Part shown: piece by piece, positions 1-6,827 of the stretch
Position numbering within the stretch: the first letter of the stretch is position 1
How the letters are laid out: each line of letters begins with the position of its first letter
DNA from: Deltaproteobacteria bacterium
GTDB taxonomy: Bacteria; Myxococcota; B64-G9
Direction of reading: 5' to 3'
DNA length: 11,707 bases
NCBI GenBank assembly: GCA_003647095.1
Contig: QMME01000097.1
Location: 1 to 11,707 of the forward strand
Notes under the pieces: generated by a model
The model's database searches: none
What the model saw: only the letters and a program-made list of their open reading frames with translations
What the model was told of the DNA's origin: nothing
Program-made: the position numbers and the translations under genes

Positions 1-1353
1 AACCAGGCGCTGGTCATTGTACACCAGCCGGCCGCGGCGGGCCTGCTCCAACAACCAGGGCCGGAAGCGAGGATGGGCGATGGCGATCAGTTCCATGGCC
101 CGCTGGCGGATGTTCTTGCCATGCAGGTAGGCAATGCCGTACTCGGTCACCACATAGTAGATGTCGCCGCGATTCAGGGTGGCCCCGGCTCCCTCCTGCA
201 GGAAGGGCACTATGCGCGAGCGCTCGCCGCCTTCGGCCGTGGCGGCCATGGCCAGGATGGTGCGCCCGTTGCGGGCCATGACGGCACCACGCATGAAGTC
301 GGCCTGGCCGCCGATGCCCGAGTAGAACTGGTGGCCGATGGACTCCGCCGTGGCCTGGCCGGTGAGATCGATCTCCAGGGCACTGTTGATGGCCACCATG
401 TTGTCATGCCGGGCAATCACCAGCGGGTCGTTGGTGTAATCGACGGTTCGGAAGTCCACCTCGGGATTGTCGTGGATGTACTCGTAGGTATCCCGAGTGC
501 CCATGCAGAAGGTGGCCACCGACTTGCCGCGATCCAGGTTCTTGCGGGAGTTGTCCACCACCCCCAGGCGTATCAATTCCACCACCCCCGGAGTGATCAG
601 CTCGGTATGCACTCCCAGGTGGCGGTGCCGGTGCAGGTGGCTCAGTATGGCATCGGGAATTGAACCATAGCCCACCTGGATGGTGTCTCCGTCGCGCACC
701 AGGCGGGCCACGTGGTTGCCAATTTGCTGTACTACCTGCGAATCCGAATCGTCGTGGTACTCCAGCAGCGGTTCGTCGTGGAAAACCACGCGGTCGGCCT
801 GGTCGATGTGAATGAAGCCGTCACCGTGCACCCGGGGCATGTAGGAGTTTACCTGGACCACCACCTGGCGAGCCGCCTCCACGGCAGCCCTGACGATGTC
901 CACGCCGATGCCCAGGTTCAGGTAACCCCGGGCATCGGGAGGTGAGGCCTGCACCAGGGCGATATCCAGGGGTATGCGTCCCTGCCGGAACAGTCCGGGA
1001 ATGCGCGACAGGAAGATGGGGGTGTAGTCGGCCAGGCCCTGGTTGACCGCCTGTCGGGTGCTGTTGCCGATGAAAAAGGAGTTGTGGCGGAAACTGTCCT
1101 TGAGGCGTTCGTCTTCGTAGGGAGCCACTCCCAGCGTCCACACCTGGTACAGTTCGGCACCGAGAAGCGTTTTGGGGTATCGCCTAACCCTCTCCAGCAA
1201 CCGTGACACCAGGAACTGCGGCTCGGCACAGGCCGTGCCGATGAATATCCGGGCCCCCCGGGGCAGGTCGGCAAAAACCCTTTCCAGGGGAAGGAACTTT
1301 TCGGGCCGCCTCTGGCGCCATCTTTCCACTGCCTGCTGGCCGTTGCTCAACAT
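1..1353 (-). CDS. Acetyl-CoA hydrolase/transferase family protein (4-hydroxybutyrate CoA-transferase-like), 3' end cut by window edge
   Basis: Reading the minus strand from the ATG at 1353 gives 451 uninterrupted codons that run off the left edge. The protein matches the family I CoA-transferase/acetyl-CoA hydrolase fold. It has GYGSIP at residues 228-233, a CoA-binding-type loop; HTELITPG, with Glu251 in the position of the catalytic glutamate that forms the glutamyl-CoA thioester; the glycine-rich GIGGQADF at 346-353; and the C-terminal VTEYGIAYLHGKN around 402-414. The family moves CoA between acyl-CoA and a free acid, or hydrolyses acetyl-CoA, in the cytoplasm; the substrate cannot be told from sequence. 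A purine-rich Shine-Dalgarno (GGAGGGAAGG) lies about 8 nt before the ATG. Reading continues past the usual C-terminal helix (HPRFRPWLLEQARRG, then LVYNDQRLV), so a C-terminal extension such as the GNAT domain fused to some relatives is possible but unseen. It is transcribed divergently from the aminopeptidase-like gene. Confidence 0.9.
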   Translation of the reverse strand, partial: MLSNGQQAVERWRQRRPEKFLPLERVFADLPRGARIFIGTACAEPQFLVSRLLERVRRYPKTLLGAELYQVWTLGVAPYEDERLKDSFRHNSFFIGNSTRQAVNQGLADYTPIFLSRIPGLFRQGRIPLDIALVQASPPDARGYLNLGIGVDIVRAAVEAARQVVVQVNSYMPRVHGDGFIHIDQADRVVFHDEPLLEYHDDSDSQVVQQIGNHVARLVRDGDTIQVGYGSIPDAILSHLHRHRHLGVHTELITPGVVELIRLGVVDNSRKNLDRGKSVATFCMGTRDTYEYIHDNPEVDFRTVDYTNDPLVIARHDNMVAINSALEIDLTGQATAESIGHQFYSGIGGQADFMRGAVMARNGRTILAMAATAEGGERSRIVPFLQEGAGATLNRGDIYYVVTEYGIAYLHGKNIRQRAMELIAIAHPRFRPWLLEQARRGRLVYNDQRLV

Positions 1354-1390
1354 GCCGGTTTCCTTCCCTCCCCCGCTATCCTCCAACATG

Positions 1391-1418
1391 ATTATGCCGC
1401 TGCTGATAAAAGTAACAA
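1391..1418 (-). promoter_or_regulatory. Candidate sigma70-type promoter for the CoA-transferase gene
   Basis: On the minus strand TTGTTA (1418-1413) and CATAAT (1396-1391) are separated by 16 nt. They match the -35 consensus at 4 of 6 and the -10 consensus at 5 of 6 positions. The start codon lies about 38 nt downstream of the -10 element, with the Shine-Dalgarno between. Matched by eye only. Confidence 0.45.
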
Positions 1419-1485
1419 GAGAAACCCGCTTGGGGCCTGGTGGCAGCCGCCCGGCTCACCACCGGTATCATCATGCTATCGATTT

Positions 1486-1494
1486 TGCTAGAAT
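1486..1494 (+). promoter_or_regulatory. Candidate extended -10 promoter for the aminopeptidase-ADH-HEAT-HD cluster
   Basis: The sequence TGCTAGAAT reads as an extended -10 element: TGn followed by TAGAAT, 5 of 6 to consensus. No good -35 box is present 16-18 nt upstream, which is usual for extended -10 promoters. The predicted transcript would start near 1500 and carry a leader of about 25 nt containing the strong Shine-Dalgarno. It sits in a locally AT-richer patch of otherwise GC-rich DNA. Confidence 0.4.
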
Positions 1495-1514
1495 TGCGGC
1501 GGCATGAGACAATC

Positions 1515-1524
1515 AGGAGGTGAC
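1515..1524 (+). promoter_or_regulatory. Strong ribosome binding site that decides the start at 1525
   Basis: AGGAGGTGAC directly precedes the ATG at 1525 and is an almost complete complement of the 16S rRNA 3' end. It favours 1525 over the in-frame ATG at 1504, which has no such site in front of it and would lie only a few bases from the predicted transcript start. Confidence 0.8.
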
Positions 1525-2694
1525 ATGAGCGACGAACTATCTGCCGCGGAACTTGTGGCCCTGGTGCGACGGGCTTTCCTGCCCAGCGAGCGGGATCGCT
1601 CCCTGGCCTTCCTGGTGGATGTGCCCGCCAGCGCAGAGGCGGACAACCCGGCCTGGCGACAACGCCGGCAACTGGCCGCCGACTGGGCCGGCAAGTTGGC
1701 CGGGGCCGGCGATGAACTGGGCCTGGGGGTGCGGCTGGTTTTCTACGAGGCGGTCGGGGCCAACAACGCCGATCTACCCGGCCAGGCCTGCTATCACCCG
1801 GGAGGGCGGTTGCCTACCTCCGCCGCCGAGTTGGCGGGGTTGCCGCAGGTGGCACTCGAGCAGGTACTGGCCGACAACGACATTCTCATTGCCCCCACGG
1901 AGTATTCGGCCACCGCTCCCTTGAAGTTGGCCGCTCCCCGTCTCGGTTTTCGGGCCGCTACCATGCCGGGGTTCAGCCCGTCCATGGTCGCCGCCCTGCG
2001 CATCGACTACGGCGAGGTCAACCGGCGGGTGGAACTACTCTCCGGGCTGCTCACCAGGGCCCAGGCAGCGGAGATCGAGTTCAGCGTCACCGGCGGCCAG
2101 TTCTGCCGGTTGTTTTTGGACCTGCGCCGGCGCCGGGCCCATAGCTCTGGTGGGTTCTTTCCCCGGCCCGGCAACGCCGGCAACCTGCCCTCGGGAGAAA
2201 GCTACATCGTGCCCTACGAGGGAGAAGAAGATCCCAGCCGTTCCTCCGGCCTGTTGCCGGTGCAGTTCGGCGACGAAGTGGTCTACTACCGAATAGAAAA
2301 CAACCGGGCCCGGGAGGTCGAGGGGGATGGTCCGGCTGCCACCCGCGAGGCCGAGCACCTGCGCCGGGAACCCGCCTACGGTAACCTGGCCGAGCTGGGC
2401 CTGGGAGTTCTGGGAGACTTCGGCCTGGAGCCAAGCGGCGAGATCCTACTGGACGAGAAACTGGGGTTGCACATCGCCTTCGGCCGTTCCGATCATTTCG
2501 GGGGTCAGGTGGGTGCCAAAGATTTCTCCAGTCCCCGGGAGGTGGTGCACATCGACCGCGTCTACGTACCCCAACTCCAGCCGGATGTCGAGGTATCCTC
2601 GGCTCGCCTGGTCATTCCCGGTGAAGAAGCCATCCAGCTCATTCGTGACGGCCGGTACGTCGTTGACTTCTCGTCCGCGGAGCCGGTTTCATGA
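1525..2694 (+). CDS. M29-type (thermophilic metalloprotease) aminopeptidase-like protein
   Basis: The 389-residue protein resembles the AmpS/AmpT M29 metallopeptidases, which use two metal ions to remove N-terminal amino acids from peptides; the fold also includes NicX-like dioxygenases. The ligand pattern is present in order: Glu225 in GNLPSGE, Glu290 in LAELGLG, His316 in HIAFG, and His342 and Asp344 in VVHID. Spacing fits the family, and the length is slightly under the usual 400 or so. No signal peptide is evident, so it is probably cytoplasmic. In classical M29 enzymes HxAxGxxY supplies a catalytic tyrosine seven residues after the histidine; here that residue is Asp323, in GRSDHFGG. Peptidase activity is therefore uncertain, and the protein may belong to a divergent branch. 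It opens a tight plus-strand cluster; its stop codon overlaps the ADH start in ATGA. The start at 1525 is chosen on the strong Shine-Dalgarno. Confidence 0.82.
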   Translation: MSDELSAAELVALVRRAFLPSERDRSLAFLVDVPASAEADNPAWRQRRQLAADWAGKLAGAGDELGLGVRLVFYEAVGANNADLPGQACYHPGGRLPTSAAELAGLPQVALEQVLADNDILIAPTEYSATAPLKLAAPRLGFRAATMPGFSPSMVAALRIDYGEVNRRVELLSGLLTRAQAAEIEFSVTGGQFCRLFLDLRRRRAHSSGGFFPRPGNAGNLPSGESYIVPYEGEEDPSRSSGLLPVQFGDEVVYYRIENNRAREVEGDGPAATREAEHLRREPAYGNLAELGLGVLGDFGLEPSGEILLDEKLGLHIAFGRSDHFGGQVGAKDFSSPREVVHIDRVYVPQLQPDVEVSSARLVIPGEEAIQLIRDGRYVVDFSSAEPVS

Positions 2695-3713
2695 GGGCCA
2701 TGCGCCTGGAAAGAATCGCCCCGGTAACCGAGGGCAGCCATCCGCTCGTGGAACGACAGCTGGATGTTCCCCGGCCCGGTCCCGGCCAGGTGTTGTTGCG
2801 GGTACTGGCCTGCGGCGTATGTCACACCGAACTCGACGAGATAGAAGGTCGCAGCGCCCCGCCGCGGCTGCCGGTGACTCCCGGCCACGAGGTGGTGGGC
2901 GAGATCGTGGAAGGCGGCCGCCGACTGGCAGCCGGGCAACGCGTTGGCGTGGCCTGGATCTACTCCGCGTGCGGCGAGTGCGACTATTGCCGGAAGGGGC
3001 TGGAGAACCTGTGCCCGCAATTCCGGGCCACCGGACGTGATGCCGACGGTGGTTACGCCGAGTACCTGGTAGTGCCCGAGGACTTCGCCTATCCCCTGCC
3101 GGAACGGTTCAGCAACGAGCAGGCCGCTCCCCTGCTCTGTGCCGGTGCCGTGGGCTATCGTTCCCTGGTTCTGTGCCAGTTGCAGGATGGCCAGCCGCTG
3201 GGCCTGACCGGGTTTGGAGCATCCGGGCACCTGGTGCTGCAGCTGGCTCGTCGGCGCTATCCCGCCAGTCCCGTCTACGTTTTCGCCCGCAACCCGGCCG
3301 AAAGGGAATTCGCCCTGCAACTGGGCGCCAGCTGGGCCGGAGACACCGCTGCCACTCCCCCGCAATCGCCTGCGGCCATCATCGATACCACTCCCGCCTG
3401 GCGTCCGGTACTGGAAGCGCTGGGCCACCTGCAACCCGGCGGCCGGCTGGTGATCAATGCCATTCGCAAGGAAGCCGGAGACAGCCAGTTGCTGGCCGGG
3501 CTGGACTATCCCCGCCAGCTCTGGCTGGAAAAGGAGTTGAAAAGCGTGGCCAACGTCACCCGCCGGGACGTCATCGATTTCCTGCAACTGGCCGACCAGG
3601 CCGGCCTGGAAGCAGAGGTTGAAGTCCTGCCTCTGCAGGATGCCAACCGGGCCCTGGTGGAGATGAAGACCAGACGCATCCGCGGAGCCAAGGTGCTGGT
3701 CACGGACGGTTGA
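2691..3713 (+). CDS. Zinc-dependent medium-chain alcohol dehydrogenase (AdhP/CAD2-like)
   Basis: This 340-residue protein is a complete zinc-containing medium-chain dehydrogenase/reductase, expected to interconvert alcohols and aldehydes with NAD(P)(H) in the cytoplasm. Catalytic-zinc residues are Cys44 (in CGVCHTELD), His66 and Glu67 (in PGHEVVGE) and Cys150. The structural-zinc lobe is intact with Cys94, Cys97, Cys100 and Cys108 (CGECDYC...C). The Rossmann loop reads GFGASG at 174-179. The length is typical. The CHTELD and GFGASGH signatures point to the AdhP/CAD2-like branch rather than glutathione-dependent formaldehyde dehydrogenases. The substrate is not predictable. The ATG at 2691 overlaps the preceding stop as ATGA and has GGAG about 9 nt upstream, suggesting translational coupling. 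An in-frame ATG at 2700 is a possible alternative with a weaker site. Confidence 0.92.
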   Translation: MRAMRLERIAPVTEGSHPLVERQLDVPRPGPGQVLLRVLACGVCHTELDEIEGRSAPPRLPVTPGHEVVGEIVEGGRRLAAGQRVGVAWIYSACGECDYCRKGLENLCPQFRATGRDADGGYAEYLVVPEDFAYPLPERFSNEQAAPLLCAGAVGYRSLVLCQLQDGQPLGLTGFGASGHLVLQLARRRYPASPVYVFARNPAEREFALQLGASWAGDTAATPPQSPAAIIDTTPAWRPVLEALGHLQPGGRLVINAIRKEAGDSQLLAGLDYPRQLWLEKELKSVANVTRRDVIDFLQLADQAGLEAEVEVLPLQDANRALVEMKTRRIRGAKVLVTDG

Positions 3714-3738
3714 TGGAGAACGACGGGACGGGAAGAGA

Positions 3739-5535
3739 ATGATGGACGAGCGCAGACCACAAGACGGTCGCCAGCCGGAGGCAACGGAGGAGGAACAGCA
3801 ACAGTCTCCGGTGGCGAACCAGGCCCGGGAATTCCTGGCTCGCTTCCAGAAGGGAATCAAGTCGATAGCGCTCTACCGGCACGATGCCACTGCCTGGCCC
3901 CGGTACCTGGAGCCTGCCCGACAGGCACTGACAGAAGTGTTTCAGGACCACCAGCAGTTGCCCCTGGCGGTGGAGCAGGGTCGCCTGTTGGTACAAGGTG
4001 TAACAGTTTACCAGCAACCTCCTTCCGACCAGAACCTGGCATTTCTGCTTTACCGCGACGGTATCCGCCTGTTGACCTTCCGTTCGGGCACCAGCAGCAA
4101 GGAACTGGTCGATCTGGCCCTGGCCTTCCTGCGTGAACCGGAGGTCAGGCGAGACGGTCAGGACATGGTGTCCCTGCTCTGGCAGCAGGATTTCAAACAT
4201 ATCGATTACGTGGTGGTGGATAGCTTTGCCCTGGGCAAGAGCGAGGACGAAGAGGCCCGCCAGGACATCGACAAGATAGTAACCTACCTGGTCAGTCGCC
4301 TCAGTGGCTCGCAGCGTGATGGCCATCGCTACGCCCGGGTATCGCTGGACGATGTCGAACTGGAGGTGACCGATGTCCAACAGGCCAGTGGGGTAGTTCT
4401 GGGAGCGGATATCGCCGGTGAAGAGCAGCGGCTGCAGATCCAGAAAGAGATTGAGCAATTTGACCGGCACCTGCTGGCCCGGCGCACCGGCCAGTTGCTG
4501 CTGGAGGTTCTCCAGGAGGAACTCGCAGCGGATTTGGCCGAACCCCTCCTGGAGGCCTTCGGACGGCTGTTCGACACCCATCTGCTGAACGAGGACCTGG
4601 ATTCACTGCACCAGCTGTTTCAAGGATTGCAGGCCCTGGACGGGCAGGCGCTGTCAGCGCAGAGCCAGGCCTGGGCTGCGAGTTTCAGGCAGATACTGCG
4701 TGAGCGCCTGGGCGAGCCGGCCACCATCGACCGTCTGGGAGATATCCTGGAAAAGAGGATCGACCAGGCCACCTACCGCCGCATCTTTGGTTACCTGGTG
4801 AGCCTGGGCAGCGAGTCGCTGGAGAACCTGCTCAACACCCTGGAGCGGCTGAACCGGTCAGAGGCCCGCCGCCTGTTCTGCGAGGTCCTGGTACAGCTGG
4901 GCCGGGACCATACCCAGGCCTTTGCCTCCAGACTGCTCTCTGCCAAGGCCAACATGGTAAGGGACATGCTCTTCGTACTGGAGAAGCTGTCACCACCGGA
5001 ATTGCTCACCTTGAAGGCACGGCTGTTACGACACCCCAACCTGGCCATTCGCCTGGAGGCCATCAAGTCGATGGCCCGCAGCAACGACCTTGCTGCCGGC
5101 AACCACCTGGTCCGGGCCCTGAAAGACGAAGATGCCCAGATCAGGGCCACCGCCGCACGTCTGCTGGCCAGCTTCGATCCGGCCCTGGCCCAGGGTTCCC
5201 TGCTGGATGCCGCCCGGCAGGAGGATTTCTGCGAACGGCCCGATCGCGAGCAGGTAGCGGTGTTCTCGGCTCTGTCACAAATCGATTCTCCCCAGGTGGC
5301 CAGTTTTCTTCGCCAGACACTGCACAGTTCATCGCTGCTGGGGCGCAAGCGGCTGGAACAGACGAAGAAGAACCTGCTGGCAGGCATGGTCGATTCCGCT
5401 TCCCTCGCCGCCTTTCGCCTGCTACGTGCCGAGCTGGCGGCCGGCTTGAAACCGGCAGAACTGTCCAGACAGGCACAGCGGGCCTGCGAACGGCTCAAGG
5501 AGCGCCTGCTGCGCTCACAGGAACAGGACAAATGA
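3739..5535 (+). CDS. HEAT-repeat protein with an N-terminal domain shared with the downstream HD protein
   Basis: The product has 598 residues and no recognisable enzyme motif. A charged, Gln/Glu-rich leader (1-30) precedes a folded region of about residues 33-150, which aligns without gaps to residues 27-127 of the next protein at a constant six-residue offset. A helical middle region follows. Tandem amphipathic helices at about 350-510 read as HEAT-type repeats, clearest where LRHPNLAIRLEAIKSMARS is followed by LVRALKDEDAQIRATAARLL. The tail is basic and helical. No signal peptide or membrane segment is seen, so it should be cytoplasmic. HEAT repeats usually make protein-protein contacts, so a scaffold or partner-binding role is inferred. 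GGAAGAGA precedes the start, which is a double ATG (3739 and 3742). It lies 25 nt after the ADH gene, and its stop overlaps the next start as ATGA, so the two regulatory-looking proteins are probably made together. Function unknown. Confidence 0.85.
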   Translation: MMDERRPQDGRQPEATEEEQQQSPVANQAREFLARFQKGIKSIALYRHDATAWPRYLEPARQALTEVFQDHQQLPLAVEQGRLLVQGVTVYQQPPSDQNLAFLLYRDGIRLLTFRSGTSSKELVDLALAFLREPEVRRDGQDMVSLLWQQDFKHIDYVVVDSFALGKSEDEEARQDIDKIVTYLVSRLSGSQRDGHRYARVSLDDVELEVTDVQQASGVVLGADIAGEEQRLQIQKEIEQFDRHLLARRTGQLLLEVLQEELAADLAEPLLEAFGRLFDTHLLNEDLDSLHQLFQGLQALDGQALSAQSQAWAASFRQILRERLGEPATIDRLGDILEKRIDQATYRRIFGYLVSLGSESLENLLNTLERLNRSEARRLFCEVLVQLGRDHTQAFASRLLSAKANMVRDMLFVLEKLSPPELLTLKARLLRHPNLAIRLEAIKSMARSNDLAAGNHLVRALKDEDAQIRATAARLLASFDPALAQGSLLDAARQEDFCERPDREQVAVFSALSQIDSPQVASFLRQTLHSSSLLGRKRLEQTKKNLLAGMVDSASLAAFRLLRAELAAGLKPAELSRQAQRACERLKERLLRSQEQDK

Positions 5536-6818
5536 CGGTGAATGACGACCGGACAGATCAGGCCAGCGACGACCACCAGCGCAAGCTGCAGCGATATGCC
5601 AGCAACCTGCTGGGCAAGATGCAGATGCTGGTACGTAATGCCCGGCTCTACGATCCAGACAATGCAATCTTCCAACGTCCCCTGGTGGAAACCGCCGACT
5701 GCATGAACCAGATAGTGCTTTCCGAGGGGCGTCTTGAGCTCAACCTGGCCGGGGAATCCTTCTACCTGAACGGTTCTCTGATCAGCCTTGATGCCCGAAC
5801 GGTGATCTCGCTCAAGGGTCTGCGCGAGGAGATGGAACGCTGCCAGGTGGGTGGGTTTTTCCTGGACAAGCCGATCGAGGTGCAGGACCTGAAGAACCTG
5901 ATCTACGTGTTCAGCCGCAAGGATGACCAGCCCCTGGACGAATCCGGCGTCTCGGGTCGCAAACTGGCAGCTCTGAAGCTGCGTCGCTTCGAGAAGATCA
6001 AGGAAATCCTCAAGCAGGTCGAGGAGATCACCGAGGAAGACGCCACTTCCGGCCGCCTCGACAGAAAACGCTATTCCCTGCTGGTCTATGCCCGGACCGT
6101 ACGGTTCATGAAACGGTTCCTGTTCGGCTTGATTGGCGAGGGTCCGCTGTTGCAACCAACGCAGGCCGGCACCCTGGTAAGGGAGATGGTAGATGTCAGT
6201 TTCGACCACCATAATCAGTTCCTGGGCTTGATCACGGCGGAACGAGGCGCGGATTATCTGGCGCAGCACTCGGTGGCAGTGGCCATGCTATCCATTGTCT
6301 TCGGAGTGGAAGTTGGCCTGTCCAAGGAACAGCTGCGCCAGCTGGGATTCGCCGCCCTGTTTCACGATGTGGGCCGAGTGCTGCTGCCAGCTGAACTGGT
6401 GGACAAGATGGATGGCGACACTCCCTTCGAAAAACGCATGCTTGCAGGATTGGGGCGTTCGTCCACCCGTTTGTTGTTACGCTTCGGCTTGACCAACCCC
6501 CTGGCCCTGCATGTCCTGTGTACCAGCAACGACTGCCGAACGGCCTTTGGAAAACCCGTTAGCGACTTGCAAGGAATAACGGTAATGGTGGAAAAGACTG
6601 CCGAGCTTAGTCCCTACACCAAGATCGTCTCCATTGCCGACATGTTCCATACCCTGCACGCCAGCTGCCAACTGGACCCCGACCTGGTCTTCGAACTCCT
6701 CAACAACCAGTTCAAGCATCACTTCGATCCCCTCTACCTGAAGATCTTCGGGCACCTGGTGGCCGGTATTCGCAGTCGCCACCTTTCCCAGCATGGTGAC
6801 AAGGTGGAGTTGTTCTGA
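5532..6818 (+). CDS. HD domain protein with degenerate HD-GYP module
   Basis: The 428-residue protein has an N-terminal domain (about 25-127) homologous to that of the HEAT protein upstream, then a charged linker helix (about 140-180) and an HD domain (about 205-400). The core HD residues are present: His246 (AQHSVAVA), His278-Asp279 (FHDVGR) and Asp370 (VSIADMF). The PAELVDK element of HD-GYP proteins also follows HD. The HD-GYP hallmark (HHE...DG.GYP) is missing: the equivalent stretch, HVLCTSNDCRTAFGKP around 327-342, lacks the paired histidines and the GYP. HD-GYP proteins hydrolyse cyclic di-GMP, but with these losses that activity is doubtful. It could be another phosphohydrolase or a binding protein. 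There is no receiver domain, signal peptide or membrane segment. The start overlaps the previous stop as ATGA, and the gene ends 9 nt before the convergent GT9 gene. Confidence 0.85.
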   Translation: MTVNDDRTDQASDDHQRKLQRYASNLLGKMQMLVRNARLYDPDNAIFQRPLVETADCMNQIVLSEGRLELNLAGESFYLNGSLISLDARTVISLKGLREEMERCQVGGFFLDKPIEVQDLKNLIYVFSRKDDQPLDESGVSGRKLAALKLRRFEKIKEILKQVEEITEEDATSGRLDRKRYSLLVYARTVRFMKRFLFGLIGEGPLLQPTQAGTLVREMVDVSFDHHNQFLGLITAERGADYLAQHSVAVAMLSIVFGVEVGLSKEQLRQLGFAALFHDVGRVLLPAELVDKMDGDTPFEKRMLAGLGRSSTRLLLRFGLTNPLALHVLCTSNDCRTAFGKPVSDLQGITVMVEKTAELSPYTKIVSIADMFHTLHASCQLDPDLVFELLNNQFKHHFDPLYLKIFGHLVAGIRSRHLSQHGDKVELF

Positions 6819-6827
6819 AGCTGGCGC

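Noticed and set aside
73..663. A 196-codon plus-strand open frame at the left end
   Set aside because: The opposite strand encodes the conserved CoA-transferase through this whole stretch.
2562..3860. A 432-codon minus-strand open frame over the ADH gene
   Set aside because: It is antisense to a complete zinc dehydrogenase with all zinc ligands; its product is Gly/Gln-rich and unlike any family I know.
4791..6269. A 492-codon open frame on the minus strand across the HEAT and HD genes
   Set aside because: It is antisense to two well-supported genes, rich in Ser/Arg and without recognisable domains. Long antisense frames are expected in GC-rich coding DNA.
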